From NCBI GenBank assembly GCA_031549965.1, contig JAVBPB010000077.1, positions 1-41,692 on the forward strand: a DNA stretch of 41,692 bases, given 5' to 3'. Of the stretch, positions 24,301 to 32,860 are shown in pieces. The notes under the pieces were generated by a model that was not told the DNA's origin, did no database searches, and saw only the letters and a program-made list of their open reading frames with translations. Numbering within the stretch: the stretch's first letter is position 1; each line of letters begins with the position of its first letter. The translations under genes and the position numbers were made by a program. Origin of the DNA: JAVBPB01 sp031549965 (GTDB taxonomy: Bacteria; Bacillota; Clostridia; Lachnospirales; Lachnospiraceae).

Positions 24301-27300
24301 TTGCTGAGAAGCTACCATTTGATTCAACTATTCTATCCCATGGGAATGTACGTCTTGAATCTGGATCTTTTGTTCCTGTAACACCAACTTCATCACCATA
24401 ATAAACTGTTGGAGCACCTGGATAGCCATATTGGAATATTGCTGTTAATGCCTGTAATTTTAATCCCTCTTCTGTACCTTCAGGAGCTATTTTAATATTT
24501 TCTTCTTCCCAAGTTGGGTTATCTAATTTTGTAAGGTTTCTTACTGTATCATGAGAACCTACAAGGTTTAACATAGCTTCAAAAGCTTCTTTTGGATAAT
24601 TCTCTCTTATTGTTTCTAATGCTCTGTCAAATTCGGCTGCATTACCATTCATTAAAAAGTTTTGAATAGCTCCTCTGAATTGGTAGTTCATTACTGAGTC
24701 AAATTGATCTCCCAATAAGTAATGAGTAGCAACTCCCCATTCTTCACCTATAATTACTGGATCTGCAATTGCATTTCCATTAGCGTCAGTTTTACCTGTT
24801 GCAGATTTTACTGCTTTTCTAAATTCTTGCCATGTTCCTGTTGATACATCTGGCGCAACGTCTAATCTCCATCCGCTGGCACCCATCCATAGCCATCTTT
24901 GTGAATTTGATTTTTGAATCATTTCGTCTGCTTTATCTGGTGCTAGAGTATTTAAGTCAAATCCAATTACTTCTTCTCTGTATGTAACATTATTATATTC
25001 ATGTTGACCAGAAAGAGCTAAAGTGTCACCATCTTGTGGTTCCATTGCTGCCATTGCAGGAAGTGAATCAAATCCCCACCATGCATCATATTTGTAAACG
25101 CCTTCTACTGTTTTGTCAGGTCCTACTTCAAACCAAGTTGTATATCTAAAATCATTTGGATATGAATAGTTAGTTCCTGTTGCCGGATTAATTAAAGCTG
25201 TGTATTCTGAAATTACTTCAGTAATAGCATCATCTTTAGACATTCCGTTTTCATTAACTTTATCCCAAACTCTCTTCCAATATTCATATGCACCTATTTC
25301 AGGATATTTTTCATATCTGTCAAAATAAATTGAATCATCACCTACGTGATTGAAAACACCGTCTGAAATTAAATGTATACCTAATTGGCTTGCTGCATTA
25401 GCAAATGCAATATATACTGCATCTGAAGCTATTCTTGTTGCTTCATAGTTTAGTCCTGATTTTGGATCTCCCGGTGTATTGTATACTGGTTCACCAAACA
25501 TAGGATCAAGATGCTGATAATCTGTTGCATCATATTTATGGTTAGAAGCTGCCCATGATACTGGGTTTAAGTAAATTGCTGTAACTCCAATTGATTGTAA
25601 ATAAGATAGTTTCTGTTCTATACCTTTAATATCTCCGCCATAGAATTCATTTGACCATTGTCCGTCAGTTCTTGAATCAGGATAGTTATATGCCTGTTCT
25701 TGATCTAAGTGTCTTGGATTTTCAGGATAAGAATTCCAGTTGCCCCATACTTGATCAGGAGTTGGATCATTTGTTACTCCACCATCAAAATATTGTATTG
25801 GATATCTGAATATCTTTCCATCTTTGTCAACTATTCCACGGTATCCATCAATTGTTTTTGCTCTGTTGTTATTTGAATTTCCATCAAAAAATCTATCTGG
25901 GAATATTTGATATACAACTGCATTTTTCATCCAATCTGGTGTTGTATAATCTTTAGCATAAACTGTTAAATTATATCCTACCTGACCGTCTTCTGAAACA
26001 GCACCTGTTCCGCCACTTAAATTGTCATCACCATATTCATATTTCTTAGTTCCATCAATTAATATAAACTTATATGACCAAATACCAATACCAACAAATT
26101 CGCTTTTGTCTACTGTAACTTCAAAATAATCTTTTCCGTCAACTACTGTTGCAACATACATATCATATGTTTTAGATAGACCCTGACCATCTGTAAGTTC
26201 AAGTCTTGCAAATTCAACATCTCCTTGTTCCGCTGCAATACGGAATGTTGCATCTTCTGATTCTTCTCTTACTGCACCAAATGGTTTTTTATATGTAATT
26301 GAACGTGAATCAAAGTATAATTTACTTGTATTAATTTTACCGTCAAATTGGCTGTCTGATGGTACATAGTTATGTCCAAATGTTTGATTGCTAATATCTG
26401 TTAGGTCTAATGTAAATAGAACTGATGCTTGGTTATCAAGAATCTTTAATCCCAGATTTGACCCGTCTACACCATTAGTTCCATAATTTATTTTATCCCA
26501 ACCATTACCTAAAACTACTTTAGCTTCATAATTACCGGCTGATATTTCTCTTTGAAGCTTATATACTGTTCCATCAAAATTGTAGTCTATAAAATATTGT
26601 CTTGCATTTGCTGGACTCCATGAACCCTCATCAAAATATGTTTGAATATTACCAACTAATCTTGGCCAAGTACTAATACTTCCTGAAGGATCATAAAATT
26701 GTAATCCTTGATCAGTAATATTTTTAATTTCATCATCTGATAATCCAGGTATGTAAATTCTATAATCTGACACATTTCCATTTGAATCCTCTTTTAAGTA
26801 GAAGTTAACTTTTGTCTTTTGACTTAAAGTAAGTTTAAAATTTCCACCCGCAGATGGTCCAATTGAAACATCCCATTTGCCATTTTGCTTAAATTTGAAT
26901 TCCATATCAGTGCCTGCATCAAAAATTGCAGAATATGCAAAGAAGTTAGCACCTACATGAGTCATCTTTGCTATGTCATTATCTGAATTCCAACCTAATT
27001 CAGTACCGCCTACCTTTAGTGCTCCTGCTATTTCCCAACTGTTTAATGCTCCTGATTGACTAATTAAGGTATCAGCTTCATTAATATCACCAAAGCTAAC
27101 ATAGTTATGTTTTAAAGTAGGATTTTCTTTTGTCAAGTCTATTGAAAAGATAATTTTTGTATCTATTGATGTATCTAAAGTTAAGTCACCTGTACTTGAA
27201 CCATAATTCTGATCAGCCCACGTATCTCCAAAAACAACTTTTGCTGCATAGCTGCCTGCAACAATATCTCTTTGCAATTTATAAACTGTTCCATCAAAAT

Positions 27301-27934
27301 TATAATCAACAAAATATTGCTGTGCTGTCCCTGGAGACCATTCGCTTTCTCCAAATGCAGATTGGATACTTCCTACTAATCTTGGCCATTTGCTTAGATT
27401 ATATGAATCAGCAGGATTATAGTATCTTAATCCAGTTGCTTCTATTGCATCAATCTCTGCACTTGTAAGTCCTGGTACATAAAATCTACAGTCATTAGTT
27501 CCATCTGGCCATTCTTTTATGTAGAAATTTACTTTACTGTCATTAGCTAAAGTGATTTGAAAATTTCCGCCTTCTGCTGGTCCAATATCATAAGCATTGT
27601 CCCATACTCCATTTTTTCTAAATTTAAATTCCATTGTTCCAGCTGGTACAATAGTAGAATATTGATAAAAACCTCCCACTAAATGTTTCATTCTAGGTGC
27701 CTGTGTTTCATCCCATGTTGCACCTGGAAAGTTGCTACCAGCAATATCCCAATAATGGTCGCTACTGCCTTGATCGACTAATGTGTCCTCTTTAGTATCA
27801 TCACCAAAGCTAAATGTACTACCTTCAGCATTTACTACACTATTCATTGGCAAATATGTAACTGACAATGCCAATATAACTATTAAGCAAATACCTCTTT
27901 TTAAAGCGTCACTCATTTGATTTACATATTTCAT
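21323..27934 (-). CDS. Giant secreted GH13 amylase/pullulanase-type enzyme
   Basis: The 2203-residue protein degrades starch-like glucans outside the cell. In order: signal peptide (1-36); two tandem modules of about 235 residues (about 38-510), each with a D-Y-N-F-D-G-T-V-Y-K-L-Q-R motif; an Ig-like N-domain (about 525-655). The GH13 barrel spans about 665-1240. Its four signatures are D-G-V-F-N-H (region I), G-W-R-L-D-V-A (nucleophile Asp, about 1025), I-I-G-E-E-W-G (acid Glu) and V-G-S-H-D-T (second Asp). Then come FN3-like domains (about 1330 and 1550), a CBM48/CBM20-like module (about 1645), a beta-rich region and a Big_2 Ig domain at the end. It has no sortase or SLH anchor. Neopullulanase, cyclomaltodextrinase and amylopullulanase activities cannot be separated by eye. 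Confidence 0.9.
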   Translation of the reverse strand: MKYVNQMSDALKRGICLIVILALSVTYLPMNSVVNAEGSTFSFGDDTKEDTLVDQGSSDHYWDIAGSNFPGATWDETQAPRMKHLVGGFYQYSTIVPAGTMEFKFRKNGVWDNAYDIGPAEGGNFQITLANDSKVNFYIKEWPDGTNDCRFYVPGLTSAEIDAIEATGLRYYNPADSYNLSKWPRLVGSIQSAFGESEWSPGTAQQYFVDYNFDGTVYKLQRDIVAGSYAAKVVFGDTWADQNYGSSTGDLTLDTSIDTKIIFSIDLTKENPTLKHNYVSFGDINEADTLISQSGALNSWEIAGALKVGGTELGWNSDNDIAKMTHVGANFFAYSAIFDAGTDMEFKFKQNGKWDVSIGPSAGGNFKLTLSQKTKVNFYLKEDSNGNVSDYRIYIPGLSDDEIKNITDQGLQFYDPSGSISTWPRLVGNIQTYFDEGSWSPANARQYFIDYNFDGTVYKLQREISAGNYEAKVVLGNGWDKINYGTNGVDGSNLGLKILDNQASVLFTLDLTDISNQTFGHNYVPSDSQFDGKINTSKLYFDSRSITYKKPFGAVREESEDATFRIAAEQGDVEFARLELTDGQGLSKTYDMYVATVVDGKDYFEVTVDKSEFVGIGIWSYKFILIDGTKKYEYGDDNLSGGTGAVSEDGQVGYNLTVYAKDYTTPDWMKNAVVYQIFPDRFFDGNSNNNRAKTIDGYRGIVDKDGKIFRYPIQYFDGGVTNDPTPDQVWGNWNSYPENPRHLDQEQAYNYPDSRTDGQWSNEFYGGDIKGIEQKLSYLQSIGVTAIYLNPVSWAASNHKYDATDYQHLDPMFGEPVYNTPGDPKSGLNYEATRIASDAVYIAFANAASQLGIHLISDGVFNHVGDDSIYFDRYEKYPEIGAYEYWKRVWDKVNENGMSKDDAITEVISEYTALINPATGTNYSYPNDFRYTTWFEVGPDKTVEGVYKYDAWWGFDSLPAMAAMEPQDGDTLALSGQHEYNNVTYREEVIGFDLNTLAPDKADEMIQKSNSQRWLWMGASGWRLDVAPDVSTGTWQEFRKAVKSATGKTDANGNAIADPVIIGEEWGVATHYLLGDQFDSVMNYQFRGAIQNFLMNGNAAEFDRALETIRENYPKEAFEAMLNLVGSHDTVRNLTKLDNPTWEEENIKIAPEGTEEGLKLQALTAIFQYGYPGAPTVYYGDEVGVTGTKDPDSRRTFPWDRIVESNGSFSATGDYEKLFKTYQQAGKVRNEYLDVFATGQMKTAFAADDTIAYARKSDTKGGILAINRSDTAKTIIADVSGFLPNGLVMTDRLGLFTVASSVVTDGKLTITLPAYAGVMMISDNDIVNVASVNNLAAVGGNGVVDLTFDSVDGVSQYNIYRTTLEGINLEKIDTVSSNAYSDTTVKNGVRYYYYVSAIKDGNESLFSEVATALPAFVITNISSPSAISVVTIGVGVKTEPIEVTVTVPGLTDDANFTGKDVPNLVAKLVYNKTGDTVNVKEAKLRYKEDNSDSKVYTATFEPVEVGTYEYYAKISVNNGYSYTNSQSQSVTTQADPNGDGITLNKPVLKDILVESNRATLEWTIDTESKAVGFEVYRTYNGEKKRVATLASNVKNYTDFTVSNDKLYSYEIAVFDKYYNRTISDPKSVTPKLVMVDVTLRLHIPSYTPVTDNIYLAGSTNGWNSSGNKLNVPSGATTRDVVEYSFKMMAGKSMEYKYTRGTWETEAFSSHDRKQNDTEDPGNWAYSSTDTNMKLTIKNQGGNKMIVDDYVLRWVDMPMMITLPRASYTSDDVIEYTTGDSTYTLKGYVPYGVKFTIDGVDINTIKSGAMDQYGNIYTEGLPLKYGLNEITLHMEPTAETLALGWYTDKGRAKQATATLKMYITRTGSAPSTGSTTQPTTETPTTPESKLEEVKNILPKGVDAVINDSGKIVVKIESAGVVDFDNKEIQAQLQIAADNVQVKNLNLKSDLVLTGKNATIANSVISGKVSVKPVSGETLTIKGTTMGQLVIEKPKTALKEAIKLVISGATKISKFYIDTAVSVEMSATKSSANTTTSNTPVIENTYVSVPAKTTVSLKGQFKKVTFSSKQADVKLLSGTINELIVKDTAINSTLTLSKNTKVTKYTLSKGVVISGKNTSKMTVKVVATSLDLSYVERDLKAGKTVTLKPIVTPKIAVDTFTFKTSNKNVATVSKTGVVTGIKKGKAVITITSSTGKTVKCTINVK

Positions 27935-28341
27935 GTAAGCTCCTCCTTATATTTATTCATAGAATTTTTTTTGTGGAATAATTATCAAAATTGAATCGTT
28001 TCACCATTTGATACATTTTCCACATGTTTCTAATTAAGATTATATTTCAAAACCTTAAAATTATCAACGTTCATTTTATTCTTTTTAACATTTTTGTTAC
28101 AAGTTACCATATTTATTGTTTATTATTATGCATTTTGTACATTCATTTTCATGGATTTTCGAATTTATTTTACTTATTTTTCTTTTGAACGCTTTCCACA
28201 TTAAAGTTTTATATATTTTTTAACAATTTCAAATTAGAATATCAACTAAAAGAGCACTAATTTCCAATTGATTTTCAAACAAAAAACTGCTAAACTAAAT
28301 AATATAAAAAGCTTAGCAACATACTGACGGAGGAATTTATA
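27935..28341. other. Divergent intergenic region between the GH13 gene and the GDPD gene
   Basis: No gene is seen. The region is very AT-rich. TGAATCGTTTCA at 27992-28003, 58-69 bp before the GH13 start, is palindromic and resembles a shortened LacI/CcpA-type operator. That would fit carbon control of an amylase, but it is tentative. The GDPD promoter is at 28268-28296. Confidence 0.4.
28268..28296 (+). promoter_or_regulatory. Promoter of the GDPD gene
   Basis: TTGATT, a 17-bp spacer and TAAACT. The -10 and its flanks (CTAAACTAAA) match those of the pspA operon promoter at 16558-16586. Confidence 0.6.
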
Positions 28342-29211
28342 ATGTTCTTATTTAAACTATTAATATTAGTATCTATACTTTTTTTAATACATTTTTTTGC
28401 TATTGCACCAAACAGACCTAGAAGTTCTCAACGTTCCCCCTTCCTTAAATGCCATTATGCCCACAGAGGACTGTTCTCAAACACTAAATTAATTCCAGAA
28501 AACTCCTTAACCGCCTTTAATCTGGCTGTTTGTAAAGGATATGGAATTGAACTTGATGTACACTTAACTGCTGATAATCAACTAGTTGTATTCCATGACA
28601 ACACTTTGGATAGAATGTGCGGAAGAAGCGGAATTATACATAAAATGACTTATGATGAACTTAAAAGCTGCCGATTATTAGAAACTAATGAAACTATACC
28701 ATTATTTAAGGATGTCTTAACATTGGTTGATGGAAAAGTTCCATTATTAATTGAACTCAAATGCGAACGACTAAATACAAAAATATGTACCTATGTCAAT
28801 AATGAATTATTAAATTATAAGGGACTTTATTGTATTGAATCTTTTAATCCGCTACTAATAAGATGGTACAAAAAAAACCGTCCGGATGTAATCAGAGGTC
28901 AGTTATCAGGAGGACTTATTGAACCAGTATTTAAGAGGGATTTTATTGTAAGAATACTACTAACTCATTTGTTTTTTAATTTTTTAAGCCGCCCTGATTT
29001 TGTATCCTATTCTCATTATGAAATGAATAATTTATCCCTAATAATTAATCGAAAGTTTTTTAGAGCTGCAACTTTTGCCTGGACTGTGAGAACTATTGAA
29101 GATTACGAGAAAAGTAAAGGTGCTTTTGATGCTATTATTTTTGACAGGTTCGATCCCCCTGCCCCTATTCCATTTCCAAGCAGAATTGAAGATACCCGAA
29201 AAAGAGCATAA
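28342..29211 (+). CDS. Glycerophosphodiester phosphodiesterase family protein
   Basis: This 289-residue protein has an N-terminal transmembrane helix (about 3-22) and a GDPD domain facing out. The catalytic set is visible: A-H-R-G (His41, Arg42), I-E-L-D-V-H (Glu, Asp) and V-V-F-H-D-N-T-L-D-R. It hydrolyses glycerophosphodiesters from lipids or teichoic acids to glycerol-3-phosphate. The C-terminal part, from about 190, is more divergent but keeps the A-W-T-V-R motif. ACGGAGG precedes the start. It could be co-transcribed with the FtsH-like gene 121 bp downstream. Confidence 0.9.
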   Translation: MFLFKLLILVSILFLIHFFAIAPNRPRSSQRSPFLKCHYAHRGLFSNTKLIPENSLTAFNLAVCKGYGIELDVHLTADNQLVVFHDNTLDRMCGRSGIIHKMTYDELKSCRLLETNETIPLFKDVLTLVDGKVPLLIELKCERLNTKICTYVNNELLNYKGLYCIESFNPLLIRWYKKNRPDVIRGQLSGGLIEPVFKRDFIVRILLTHLFFNFLSRPDFVSYSHYEMNNLSLIINRKFFRAATFAWTVRTIEDYEKSKGAFDAIIFDRFDPPAPIPFPSRIEDTRKRA

Positions 29212-29332
29212 TATTATTTCCAATCTTACCATTAATTATTACTAGATATATTCTTTATTCCAATGTAAAATATATAATATAATTTTGTTCTTAAAAACTA
29301 TTAATTTTTTTTACATTGGAGGTAAGATATTT

Positions 29333-31051
29333 ATGAATAAAAAATTTATATTGATTATAATAACTATTATCTTACTTGTTGGAACTTTTACGATAAACTA
29401 TTTTCAAAATGGAAAAGTTTCTGACATGTCCTATACAACCTTTCTCTCTCAAGTTGAAGCCCAAAATATTAAAGAAGTAATACTAGAAGAAAACTCCAAT
29501 TATTTTAGCATTATTACAAAAGATTCTCCAACTCTTACTTATCATGTGCTTAATCCTAAAACAGATAATTTTATGGAATATTTACTTCTAAACAACATTC
29601 CTGTACGTTACGGGCAACTTTCTTCTATTACATCAACCCTACAAGCATTAATAATCCTTTCGCTTATAGGAGGTGCTTTTTATTATTTTAGGCACAAGGA
29701 CAACGGAAATAATTTGATTACCAATGCCAACAAAAACAGCGTCACCCATACTAATATGACTCTTAATAATGTAGCCGGAAATGTTGAAGCTAAAGCTATG
29801 GTTCTTGATATAATCAGTTTTATTAAAGAACCTGAAAAATATTCACAAGTGGGTGCTAAAATGCCCAGAGGTGTTTTATTATATGGCCCTCCGGGAACTG
29901 GTAAAACCCTTTTAGCCAAAGCAATTGCCGGAGAAGCCGACGTTCCCTTCTACGCCATGAGCGGCTCTGACTTCGTGCAGATGTATGTAGGGGTTGGTGC
30001 CAGCAGAATACGTAATCTGTTCCAAAAAGCAAAAAAAAGTGAAAAAGCAGTTATTTTTATTGATGAAATTGACACTATAGGTAAAAAAAGAGGAAAAAGT
30101 GCTTCTGCCAGCAATGACGAAAGAGATCAAACCCTAAATGCCCTATTAACCGAAATGTCCGGATTCAAGGAAAACAATGGAATTGTTGTAATTGCAGCCA
30201 CCAATCGACTGGACACTTTAGACGAAGCCCTCCTGCGTCCGGGAAGATTTGACAGACAAGTTGAAATTGGTCTTCCTGACATTAATGCAAGAACACAAAT
30301 CCTTAAACTCCACGGCAAAAATAAGCCCTTATCCGACGACATCAACTTTGATTCCCTAGCTAAGTCAACTGTATGTTTTAGCGGTGCCATGTTAGAAAAT
30401 CTTTTAAATGAAGCCGCCATATTTGCCGCTAATGACAATCTTAATATTATCACTTCCAACCACATAGATAAAGCCTTTTATACCGTTTTAGCCGGTGCCC
30501 AAAAACAAGATCGAAGTTATATATCCAATCTTGACAGAAAAGTCACCGCTTATCACGAAGCAGGTCACGCCTTAATTACCAAGTTACTTTTACCAGAGCA
30601 GTATATCTCCAAAGTTACCATTATACCAAGCGTAAGAGGTGCGGCCGGTTTTAACCTAACCATTCCAAAAGATTCCCTATACCAAACCAATAAGCAGATT
30701 CGTTCCAACATTCAAGTACTATTAGCAGGAAGGGCCGCCGAGGAAATTGCTTTTGGACTTGAAAACATAACCACAGGTGCCAGCAACGATATTCAAAAAT
30801 CTTCTGCTCTTATTATGGACTACATTAATAAATATGGTATGGATATGGAATTAGGTCTATTTTCCAATCCCATCGATGAAGGTTTTAGTGACGACCAATT
30901 AATTGACAAATGCAGAGAACAAATGAATCTATTATATAACCAAACAAAGAATCTACTCACAAAACATATGAATTTATTAGAACTAATTACATGTGAGCTT
31001 CTTGAAAAAGAATCTCTTGATAGCAATGATATTGAGAGGATTTGTGCATAA
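29333..31051 (+). CDS. FtsH-like membrane AAA metalloprotease (short paralogue)
   Basis: The 572-residue protein has the FtsH layout. Two transmembrane helices (about 5-22 and 105-122) flank a small extracellular domain. The AAA module has Walker A GPPGTGKT at about 184 and Walker B F-I-D-E-I-D. A second-region-of-homology segment ends R-P-G-R-F-D-R. The M41 protease has H-E-A-G-H at about 408 and the third zinc ligand in T-T-G-A-S-N-D-I. All catalytic residues are present. It is shorter than housekeeping FtsH (usually 600-700), and its C-terminus and N-terminal domain are divergent, so a second copy elsewhere probably does the essential work. GGAGG lies 10 nt before the ATG at 29333. Confidence 0.88.
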   Translation: MNKKFILIIITIILLVGTFTINYFQNGKVSDMSYTTFLSQVEAQNIKEVILEENSNYFSIITKDSPTLTYHVLNPKTDNFMEYLLLNNIPVRYGQLSSITSTLQALIILSLIGGAFYYFRHKDNGNNLITNANKNSVTHTNMTLNNVAGNVEAKAMVLDIISFIKEPEKYSQVGAKMPRGVLLYGPPGTGKTLLAKAIAGEADVPFYAMSGSDFVQMYVGVGASRIRNLFQKAKKSEKAVIFIDEIDTIGKKRGKSASASNDERDQTLNALLTEMSGFKENNGIVVIAATNRLDTLDEALLRPGRFDRQVEIGLPDINARTQILKLHGKNKPLSDDINFDSLAKSTVCFSGAMLENLLNEAAIFAANDNLNIITSNHIDKAFYTVLAGAQKQDRSYISNLDRKVTAYHEAGHALITKLLLPEQYISKVTIIPSVRGAAGFNLTIPKDSLYQTNKQIRSNIQVLLAGRAAEEIAFGLENITTGASNDIQKSSALIMDYINKYGMDMELGLFSNPIDEGFSDDQLIDKCREQMNLLYNQTKNLLTKHMNLLELITCELLEKESLDSNDIERICA

Positions 31052-31112
31052 TCTTACTATAAAAATTTTTTGCCATTATGCTCTCCCAATTATACAATTA
31101 TAACAATAAAAC

Positions 31113-31163
31113 GAATCCCAGAGAAAAGGACGATTGTTTTTATCTATCTATTCTCTAGGATTC
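31113..31163 (+). terminator. Terminator of the FtsH-like gene
   Basis: GAATCCCAGAGAA (31113-31125) pairs with TTCTCTAGGATTC (31151-31163) with one mismatch. ATTTT follows. It lies about 60 bp past the stop. Confidence 0.7.
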
Positions 31164-31294
31164 ATTTTAAAAAAGAGTTTATTTAATTTACAATTATAGA
31201 CATTACTATTCACAGCCTATATTAATTTCTAGTGAAAATACTTATAGGCATGTAACCTTTTTGAGTGGAATCTCAAACAGCCCGGATAAGAATT

Positions 31295-32242
31295 CTATGG
31301 AGTTAACCTATTAGGGCCTCTAAACAAAAACATTGCCTCTTTAATTTGAAGTCCTAATAAAAGCATTGTAAGACGATCAATACCAATTCCAAATCCACCA
31401 TGAGGAGGGCAACCATATTTAAAAAACTCAAGATAAAAGCTTACATCTTCACCCAGACCTTTTTCATCAGCTTGTGCTTTTAAAATTTCATATCTATGCT
31501 CTCTTTGTGCACCTGTTGTTATTTCAACACCTCTCCATAACAAATCAAAACCAGTAAATTCTGTTGTATGTTTGCTTGTATTAGATTTTTCTGCTCTAAA
31601 AACTGGACCAATTTCGAAAATCTTTTCAAAACCAGCTGACATTGCCATCTGTTTATAAAACTGAGGACTTTGTGCTAAATAAGCAACGTTTTCAAAGTAT
31701 TCTACTTTAAATACTTCTGACCCACTTTCACTAGCACTAGCAATTAATTTTGGTGTGTGTATTTCAAGAAAATTATTATCTAATAAATAATTTCTCATTG
31801 CAGAGACCATATATGTTTGTGTTTTAAAAATCAATTGATTTTGTTCAGTTCTTAAATCAATCCAACGATAATCCATTCTTTGATCTATTGATGATCTTTC
31901 CCTTGACTTATCGTTACCCTTATTATCATCTCTGTTAATTGGTAACGGGTTAGCTACTGATTCTATAACTATGCTCTTTGGTATAATTTCTTTTCCTGAT
32001 AACTTAACTTGAGCATTTTCTACAACATCTCCAACAACTGTTATAACGGAATCCAAACTTAATTCATCTATAATAGAAACAAGTTCTGGAAGTCTTTCCT
32101 TCTCAACTGTAATTTGAACCTTACCTGTAATATCCTTTAATACTAAAAAAGCTATTGATTTTTTATTTCTAATCTTTTCAACATACCCTTGCACTTTAAC
32201 GATACTCTCAGATTTTAAATCGATAATATATGTTCTTTCCAT
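31295..32242 (-). CDS. aspS: Archaeal-type aspartyl-tRNA synthetase with internal deletion
   Basis: The 315-residue product starts with an OB-fold anticodon-binding domain (about 1-105). It has motif 1 (about 150-165), motif 2 F-R-A-E with H-T-T-E-F-T, and motif 3 G-I-G-I-D-R-L, and ends P-N-R-L-T-P. Full-length archaeal/non-discriminating AspRS has about 430-440 residues. Here the sequence jumps from T-E-F-T-G-F-D straight to L-L-W-R-G-V-E-I-T-T-G-A-Q-R, so about 115-120 residues of the catalytic core are missing. The frame is kept. Such a protein is unlikely to charge tRNA. It is either a recently deleted pseudogene or a paralogue with another use; a complete AspRS is expected elsewhere. 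The start has only a weak AAAGGA site. Confidence 0.8.
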   Translation of the reverse strand: MERTYIIDLKSESIVKVQGYVEKIRNKKSIAFLVLKDITGKVQITVEKERLPELVSIIDELSLDSVITVVGDVVENAQVKLSGKEIIPKSIVIESVANPLPINRDDNKGNDKSRERSSIDQRMDYRWIDLRTEQNQLIFKTQTYMVSAMRNYLLDNNFLEIHTPKLIASASESGSEVFKVEYFENVAYLAQSPQFYKQMAMSAGFEKIFEIGPVFRAEKSNTSKHTTEFTGFDLLWRGVEITTGAQREHRYEILKAQADEKGLGEDVSFYLEFFKYGCPPHGGFGIGIDRLTMLLLGLQIKEAMFLFRGPNRLTP

Positions 32243-32343
32243 ATTTTTAGTAATTCCTTTCGCTTCGTCAAAGACACAAATTAAATCTTTGTACCTTTGA
32301 ATTTTTAAATTATTATTTCCTTATAGAGCAACAATAAATACAG

Positions 32344-32484
32344 GAAAAATAATGCTACAATGCTGTGAATCAGACGGGAAATCTATCTGTTCTTGAGTTT
32401 CTTCACCGTCGGTATAACCTTCAGAGCATTATTTTGTCATGCAGTCAAGGGTGGCAGATGGTGTCGAAAGTGTAAATTTTAATT
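32344..32484 (-). ncRNA. Candidate structured RNA or leader upstream of aspS
   Basis: A strong minus-strand promoter (32491-32519) would start a transcript near 32484. The RNA contains AAATAATGCT (about 32430-32439), which pairs with AGCATTATTT (about 32346-32355), followed by a short U run as in a terminator. Within the loop GTGAA/TTCAC, GACGG/CCGTC and CAGA/TCTG pairings are nested. A second AGCATT copy offers an alternative partner. It matches no riboswitch, T-box, SRP or RNase P signature I know. It could be a separate small RNA or a regulatory leader of aspS, 102 bp downstream. Confidence 0.5.
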
Positions 32485-32490
32485 ACTAGA

Positions 32491-32519
32491 ATTTAAGAGC
32501 TATAAATTTTTTATGTCAA
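32491..32519 (-). promoter_or_regulatory. Promoter of the candidate structured RNA
   Basis: On the minus strand TTGACA (32514-32519), a 17-bp spacer and TTAAAT (32491-32496) form the promoter. The -35 is a perfect consensus. It points toward aspS. Confidence 0.65.
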
Positions 32520-32546
32520 TATTTTTTCATAAGCTACTTTACACTA

Positions 32547-32692
32547 CCCCTTGTAAGAATATCTATGTAAATATATTCCCACACAAAAAAGGGTAACTAA
32601 TCAAGTAAGCGTCCTCTATAATTCTAAAAATATTATACATTCCCATTATAATTTAATACATCACAATTTGCAATCGAACAAAATATGAAATT
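32547..32692 (-). repeat. Duplicate of the toxin promoter and leader, without ORF
   Basis: This 146-bp block repeats 32970-33115 in the same orientation with about eight substitutions and no gaps. It keeps the minus-strand promoter (TTGCAA at 32668-32673, 17 bp, TATAAT at 32645-32650). Where the other copy runs into a ribosome site and toxin start, this one runs into unrelated sequence. It may add transcription toward the RNA at 32344-32484. Confidence 0.85.
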
Positions 32693-32739
32693 TCTGGTTA
32701 ATAACAGGCAAAATATTTTTATTAAATTCAAAAGGATAC

Positions 32740-32768
32740 TTGATTAATCAAATATCCTGATATATAAT
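32740..32768 (+). promoter_or_regulatory. Promoter of the antitoxin RNA
   Basis: TTGATT (32740-32745), a 17-bp spacer and TATAAT (32763-32768) form a near-consensus plus-strand promoter. The start of transcription would be near 32775. Confidence 0.75.
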
Positions 32769-32774
32769 ATAATT

Positions 32775-32860
32775 AGAAATTAATAACGACACAATGTCGA
32801 TTAATTACCAGATTAAAGGGCTATCCTGTAACTTGGAGGTAGAGGATAGCCTACTTTTTT
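32775..32860 (+). ncRNA. Candidate antisense antitoxin RNA (RatA-like)
   Basis: This is a predicted transcript of about 86 nt. It begins with a small hairpin (CGACA/TGTCG near 32788-32800). It ends at a terminator: GGCTATCC (32819-32826) pairs with GGATAGCC (32844-32851), followed by T6. It is complementary to the 3' end of the toxin mRNA and covers the toxin stop codon. Convergent 3'-overlapping RNAs of this kind control TxpA/RatA-type toxins. Confidence 0.65.

Noticed and set aside
32281..32480. T-box riboswitch before aspS
   Set aside because: The location and the GGGTGG-like string on the plus strand are suggestive, but the string is on the wrong strand and no T-box or specifier loop is found on the minus strand.
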